From an uncultured Riemerella sp. (GTDB lineage: Bacteria > Bacteroidota > Bacteroidia > Flavobacteriales > Weeksellaceae): DNA of 6,790 bases. The stretch covers positions 1 to 6,790 of the forward strand of contig CALHQK010000097.1 of the NCBI GenBank assembly GCA_938037185.1. The letters run 5' to 3'. Of the stretch, positions 4,728-6,790 are shown in pieces. Every line of letters begins with the position of its first letter. The first letter of the stretch is position 1. Under the pieces are notes generated by a model. That model did not search any database. It saw nothing but the letters and a program-made list of their open reading frames with translations, and was not told where the DNA came from. The translations under genes and the position numbers were made by a program.

Positions 4728-4979
4728 ATGGATATGTTTCAATTTATAACCAACTCGGAGGGAAAAAAGAAAGCCGTTATTGTTCCCATTGAACAATATA
4801 ATTCCCTTATAGAAAGTCAAAAAAGACTAAAAGAACTTGAAGAAGTAGATTTATCACAAAAGGAAAAAGACCCTGCTAAAATGAGCAGAAAGGATTTTTT
4901 TGCAATGATTGATAAAAGAAGAAAAAGTAAAAGTATAGAAATGTCTATGGAAGAAATGCAAAAAATTCTTTTGGAATAA
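4728..4979 (+). CDS. Phd/YefM-type antitoxin
   Basis: An 83-residue protein beginning MDMFQFITNSEGKKKAVIVP-IEQYNSLIES. A strand, an 'E-G-K-K-K-A-V-I-V-P' turn and an 'I-x-x-Y-x-x-L-I-E' helix form the usual N-terminal dimer and DNA-binding part of Bacteroidota Phd/YefM-like antitoxins. The second half is charged and helical (about 30-83), as expected for the region that wraps around the toxin. It shares a stop/start overlap (TAATG) with the YoeB-type toxin gene, so translation is coupled. Repeats around its promoter suggest self-repression. It resembles the second antitoxin at 5299 in its first 25 residues, with the shared core GKKKA[VI][VI].PI. The exact family name (Phd/YefM versus RelB-like) is by resemblance. 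Confidence 0.78.
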   Translation: MDMFQFITNSEGKKKAVIVPIEQYNSLIESQKRLKELEEVDLSQKEKDPAKMSRKDFFAMIDKRRKSKSIEMSMEEMQKILLE

Positions 4980-5272
4980 TGGAAGAAATAATAAAGTATA
5001 AAATCAAGTATAAATCTGATTATTTTAAAGATATCGAAAAACATCAAAAGGCTGGACAAAAAAATAGCCTAAAAAAAATTGCAGATTTTTTAATTGAAAT
5101 GCAGGAACACCCCACAACAGGAACTGGGCAAGTGGAACAACTAAAAGGTTATGAGGAGCGTTCCGTATGGTCAAGAAGAATAAATCAAAAACATCGGTTA
5201 GTTTATGAAATTTTTGAAGATGAAAAAAGTATAGATATTATATCTGCATATGGACACTACGATGATAAATAA
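4979..5272 (+). CDS. yoeB: Txe/YoeB-family mRNA-cleaving toxin
   Basis: A 97-residue RelE-fold RNase. Its second half aligns well with E. coli YoeB: 'GTGQVEQLKGYEERSVWSRR' and 'INQKHRLVYEIFEDEKSIDI' followed by 'ISAYGHYDDK'. The residues matching the YoeB catalytic set are present: E53 (E46 in YoeB), R73 in KHRLVY (R65) and H93 (H83). YoeB-type toxins cut mRNA at the ribosome A site when the antitoxin is degraded. The N-terminus is about 8 residues longer than E. coli YoeB and there is a three-residue tail after the His-Tyr. The ATG overlaps the antitoxin stop by one base. All visible features suggest an active toxin. Another antitoxin gene follows after 26 bases. Confidence 0.88.
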   Translation: MEEIIKYKIKYKSDYFKDIEKHQKAGQKNSLKKIADFLIEMQEHPTTGTGQVEQLKGYEERSVWSRRINQKHRLVYEIFEDEKSIDIISAYGHYDDK

Positions 5273-5298
5273 ATTTTTAACTTTTCACAAAAATTATC

Positions 5299-5511
5299 AT
5301 GGAAATACAATATTTAACTGATGCAAGGGGAAAAAAGAAAGCTATAGTTCTCCCTATTAAGATGTATGAAAAAATGATAGAGGAGATGGAAGAAATGCAA
5401 GATGTCTTAGCCATTTTCCAAAGGAAAGATAGTTCAACATCTCCATTTTCTGAAGCATTAGAGAGAATAAAAAAATATCGAGAGAAAAATCTAAATACTG
5501 AGAGCAGGTAA
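5299..5511 (+). CDS. Second Phd/YefM-type antitoxin, without a cognate toxin beside it
   Basis: A 70-residue protein starting MEIQYLTDARGKKKAIVLPI and continuing KMYEKMIEEMEEMQDVL. The first 25 residues repeat the plan of the antitoxin at 4728 (T-[ND]-x-x-G-K-K-K-A-[VI]-[VI]), so the two are paralogues or acquired variants. The C-terminal part differs (SSTSPFSEALERIKKYREKN), so toxin specificity should differ too. It is 26 bases after the YoeB-type toxin on the same strand and probably co-transcribed. No RelE/YoeB gene follows. Instead vapD is on the opposite strand and their 3' ends overlap by 21 bases (5491-5511). It may be an orphan that lost its toxin, a second inhibitor of the YoeB-type toxin, or the antitoxin for VapD. 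Confidence 0.7.
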   Translation: MEIQYLTDARGKKKAIVLPIKMYEKMIEEMEEMQDVLAIFQRKDSSTSPFSEALERIKKYREKNLNTESR

Positions 5512-5772
5512 CAAATCAGTATTTTCCTCTATTCTAAGCATTCTGACCTCCTTTACACAGGTAGAAAACCAAGAATATTTCTGCGCTAGTTTTTGAATAA
5601 CTACAACACAATTAACAGCCGTAATATTTTCATTTCCAAAGTAAATATTTCCTTGTTTCCATATAAATCCGTTCTCTATCATATATATTTTAATTTGCTG
5701 ATTAACATTATTTAGTTTTTCATACTCCAGCAAAGAATCTGTGTCCAAATCTATCAGAACTGCATACGCCAT
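5491..5772 (-). CDS. vapD: VapD-family protein (Cas2-like ribonuclease fold)
   Basis: A complete 93-residue protein on the minus strand. It has the VapD pattern: 'MAYAVLIDLDT' as first strand, 'IKIYMIENGFIWKQGNIYFG' (about 28-46), 'AVNCVVVIQKLAQKYSWFST' (52-71), and 'CVKEVRMLRIEENTDL' (72-87). VapD proteins share the ferredoxin-like fold of Cas2. Helicobacter pylori VapD is an mRNA-cleaving RNase, and some homologues act as toxins with small antitoxins such as VapX. The family is often plasmid-borne, and I recall a homologue on a Riemerella plasmid. Length and motifs are normal, so it should be functional. Its end overlaps the end of the convergent orphan antitoxin by 21 bp. No VapX-like gene is adjacent. 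The hepT operon diverges from it across 89 bases. Confidence 0.85.
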   Translation of the reverse strand: MAYAVLIDLDTDSLLEYEKLNNVNQQIKIYMIENGFIWKQGNIYFGNENITAVNCVVVIQKLAQKYSWFSTCVKEVRMLRIEENTDLLPALSI

Positions 5773-5782
5773 AATTTTTTGA

Positions 5783-5790
5783 CAAAAGTA
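5783..5790 (-). promoter_or_regulatory. Candidate -7 box for vapD
   Basis: Read on the minus strand this is TACTTTTG, which fits TAnnTTTG, and it lies 10 bases before the vapD ATG. The leader would be only a few bases. A TTTG further upstream on the minus strand is about 32 bases away, too far for a usual -33 element, so the promoter call is tentative. Confidence 0.4.
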
Positions 5791-5861
5791 ATAATACTTT
5801 TTCTGCTTCCTCTTAATATATTCAAATAATTTTATCTATTTTTATAACCAAATTCTATTAT

Positions 5862-6287
5862 ATGGAGGATATAAGATGGAAACAAAGGTTCAGTAATTAC
5901 CAAAAAGCTTTACAGAGGCTAAAAGATAATATTGAATATTTTTCAACTTTTTTAGCTGAAAATATTACCCCTGCTGATATTTTAAAACAAGGATTGATAC
6001 AAAGTTTTGAATTCACTCATGAATTAGCTTGGAATGTGATGAAAGATTATGCTGTTTATCAAGGTAATTCAGAGATAAAAGGAAGTAGAGATGCTGTAAG
6101 ATATTCTGCCCAAGTTGGTCTAATTTCTGATGGATTTGGATGGATGGAAATGATACAAAGCAGAAACAGTTCCTCTCATACCTACAATGAAGACACAGCA
6201 AATGAAATTACAGAACATATCATCTCAAAATATTTTCCTCTTTTTATAGAGTTCCAAGAAAAAATGCTAACCCTAATGGAAGAATAA
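5862..6287 (+). CDS. hepT: HepT-like HEPN toxin (HI0074 family, nucleotidyltransferase partner)
   Basis: A 141-residue helical protein of the HI0074 'nucleotidyltransferase substrate-binding' family: start RWKQRFSNYQKALQRL, core 'GLIQSFEFTHELAWNVMKDY' (44-63), 'GSRDAVRYSAQVGLISDG' (74-91), and the HEPN active-site motif R101-x4-H106-x-Y108 in 'SRNSSSHTYNE'. In HepT/MntA type VII systems the HEPN protein is an RNase whose RX4HXY motif cuts RNA, and the partner enzyme blocks it by adding AMP to the Tyr. All three motif residues are present here. Length is typical. The mntA start follows after one base, so the pair is translationally coupled. The start at 5862 fits the family's usual opening. 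Function in RNA cleavage is by family knowledge. Confidence 0.88.
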   Translation: MEDIRWKQRFSNYQKALQRLKDNIEYFSTFLAENITPADILKQGLIQSFEFTHELAWNVMKDYAVYQGNSEIKGSRDAVRYSAQVGLISDGFGWMEMIQSRNSSSHTYNEDTANEITEHIISKYFPLFIEFQEKMLTLMEE

Positions 6288-6288
6288 T

Positions 6289-6600
6289 ATGAGTTTTGGT
6301 CTTTCTAATGAAATTATCAATCGGATTCATTCTGTCTTTAGAAAATATCCTGAAATTGAAAATGCAACCCTATATGGTTCTAGAGCAAAGGGAAATTATA
6401 AGCCTTATTCTGATATAGATTTAACATTTGAAGGAAAAAATCTTTCTTTAAATCTTATCCATCAAATCGCTGTGGATTTGGATGATTTATTGCTTCCATA
6501 TTTCTTTGATTTAAGTATAAAAGAAAAAATCACTAATCCTGATCTTTTAGACCACATCAAAAGAGTGGGAATGGAATTTTACTCTTTAAAATCTTCTTAA
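6289..6600 (+). CDS. mntA: MntA-like minimal nucleotidyltransferase antitoxin
   Basis: A 103-residue MNT-fold protein with the catalytic motif G30-S31-x10-D42-x-D44 in 'LYGSRAKGNYKPYSDIDLTF' and a third likely metal ligand, D74, in 'PYFFDLSI'. The complete GSX10DXD signature indicates an active nucleotidyltransferase. In type VII toxin-antitoxin systems it adds AMP units to the HEPN partner and silences it. It starts one base after the hepT stop and ends 3 bases before the recombinase ATG, so the three genes form one packed operon. Length matches the HI0073-type partner of HI0074 proteins. The alternative is a non-toxic HI0073/HI0074 pair of unknown role, which the sequence cannot exclude. 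Confidence 0.88.
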   Translation: MSFGLSNEIINRIHSVFRKYPEIENATLYGSRAKGNYKPYSDIDLTFEGKNLSLNLIHQIAVDLDDLLLPYFFDLSIKEKITNPDLLDHIKRVGMEFYSLKSS

Positions 6601-6603
6601 ACT

Positions 6604-6790
6604 ATGATTTTCGGATATGCGCGTGTTTCTACTGTTGAACAGAAATTAGAAACTCAAATAGAACTATTAAAGCAACAAGGCTGTGAGAAAGTTTATACCG
6701 ACATCGCCAGTGGTGTGCGAGAAGACAGGAAAGGACTCAATGAAATGCTCTCTTTCTTGCGTGAAGGAGATGTAGTTATCGTTTATAAAA
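6604..6790 (+). CDS. Serine recombinase (resolvase/invertase), N-terminal part
   Basis: The frame starts at ATG 6604 and is open to the window edge (62 codons). It has the resolvase/invertase catalytic opening 'MIFGYARVSTVEQKLETQIE', with S9 as the nucleophile and R7 beside it, then 'YTDIASGVREDRKGLNEMLS' and 'LREGDVVIVYK', which match the gamma-delta/Hin/Pin-type catalytic domain in order and spacing. The C-terminal DNA-binding part lies outside the window. Enzymes of this kind resolve transposon or plasmid cointegrates or invert segments. Its start is 3 bases after mntA, leaving no room for its own res site or promoter there, so it is probably co-transcribed with hepT-mntA. The first half looks intact. 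Confidence 0.88.
   Translation, partial: MIFGYARVSTVEQKLETQIELLKQQGCEKVYTDIASGVREDRKGLNEMLSFLREGDVVIVYK

Noticed and set aside
5864..5893. GGAGG with good spacing to an ATG at 5876, suggesting a different start for hepT
   Set aside because: That ATG is out of frame and reads only six codons before a stop; the ATG at 5862 gives the family's usual N-terminus.

Overview
The window looks like a Bacteroidota genome, most likely of the flavobacterial/Weeksellaceae type (Riemerella, Chryseobacterium and relatives). The reasons are very AT-rich intergenic DNA, starts with almost no Shine-Dalgarno sequences, -7 boxes of the form TAnnTTTG, and families common in that group (a DUF2807-like tail, a DUF2004-like protein, an IS1-family transposase, VapD). 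The genus is an inference; no rRNA or marker gene is present.

Bases 1-1232 look like ordinary chromosome: the last codons of a probable DUF2807 (head GIN) protein, a DUF2004-like protein closed by a strong terminator, and a PAP2-type membrane phosphatase. From about 1233 onward the sequence becomes an accessory patchwork with lower GC, broken genes and mobile pieces.

Bases 1288-3203 read as a decaying tandem array of polymorphic-toxin cassettes: a toxin C-terminal remnant without a start, overlapping a lipoprotein that is its probable immunity gene; a second start-less toxin domain with a HEIAH zinc-metallopeptidase motif; an exported, cysteine-containing probable immunity protein; then a 33-residue lipoprotein whose last codons (GNVPDVLF) are repeated in frame 93 bases downstream as part of a perfect 26-bp direct repeat. 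A terminator hairpin closes the block. A complete IS1-family transposase (3292-3993) follows. After it lies the wreck of a ParA partition ATPase (about 4023-4327) with two frameshifts, one stop and no Walker A region, suggesting that plasmid-derived DNA was cut here.

Bases 4728-6790 hold stability or defence modules: a Phd/YefM-type antitoxin with a YoeB-type RNase toxin (start and stop overlapping by one base), a second, orphan antitoxin of the same type, a convergent vapD whose 3' end overlaps that antitoxin by 21 bp, and a tightly packed hepT-mntA pair (HEPN RNase and nucleotidyltransferase) followed 3 bases later by a serine recombinase that runs off the window. Together the ParA remnant, toxin-antitoxin modules, VapD and recombinase point to an integrated plasmid or composite island next to an orphan toxin/immunity array. 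Every module type is known. The unusual parts are the toxin/immunity remnants, the recurring TTCCAGATGTGT sequence, and the antitoxin/vapD arrangement.
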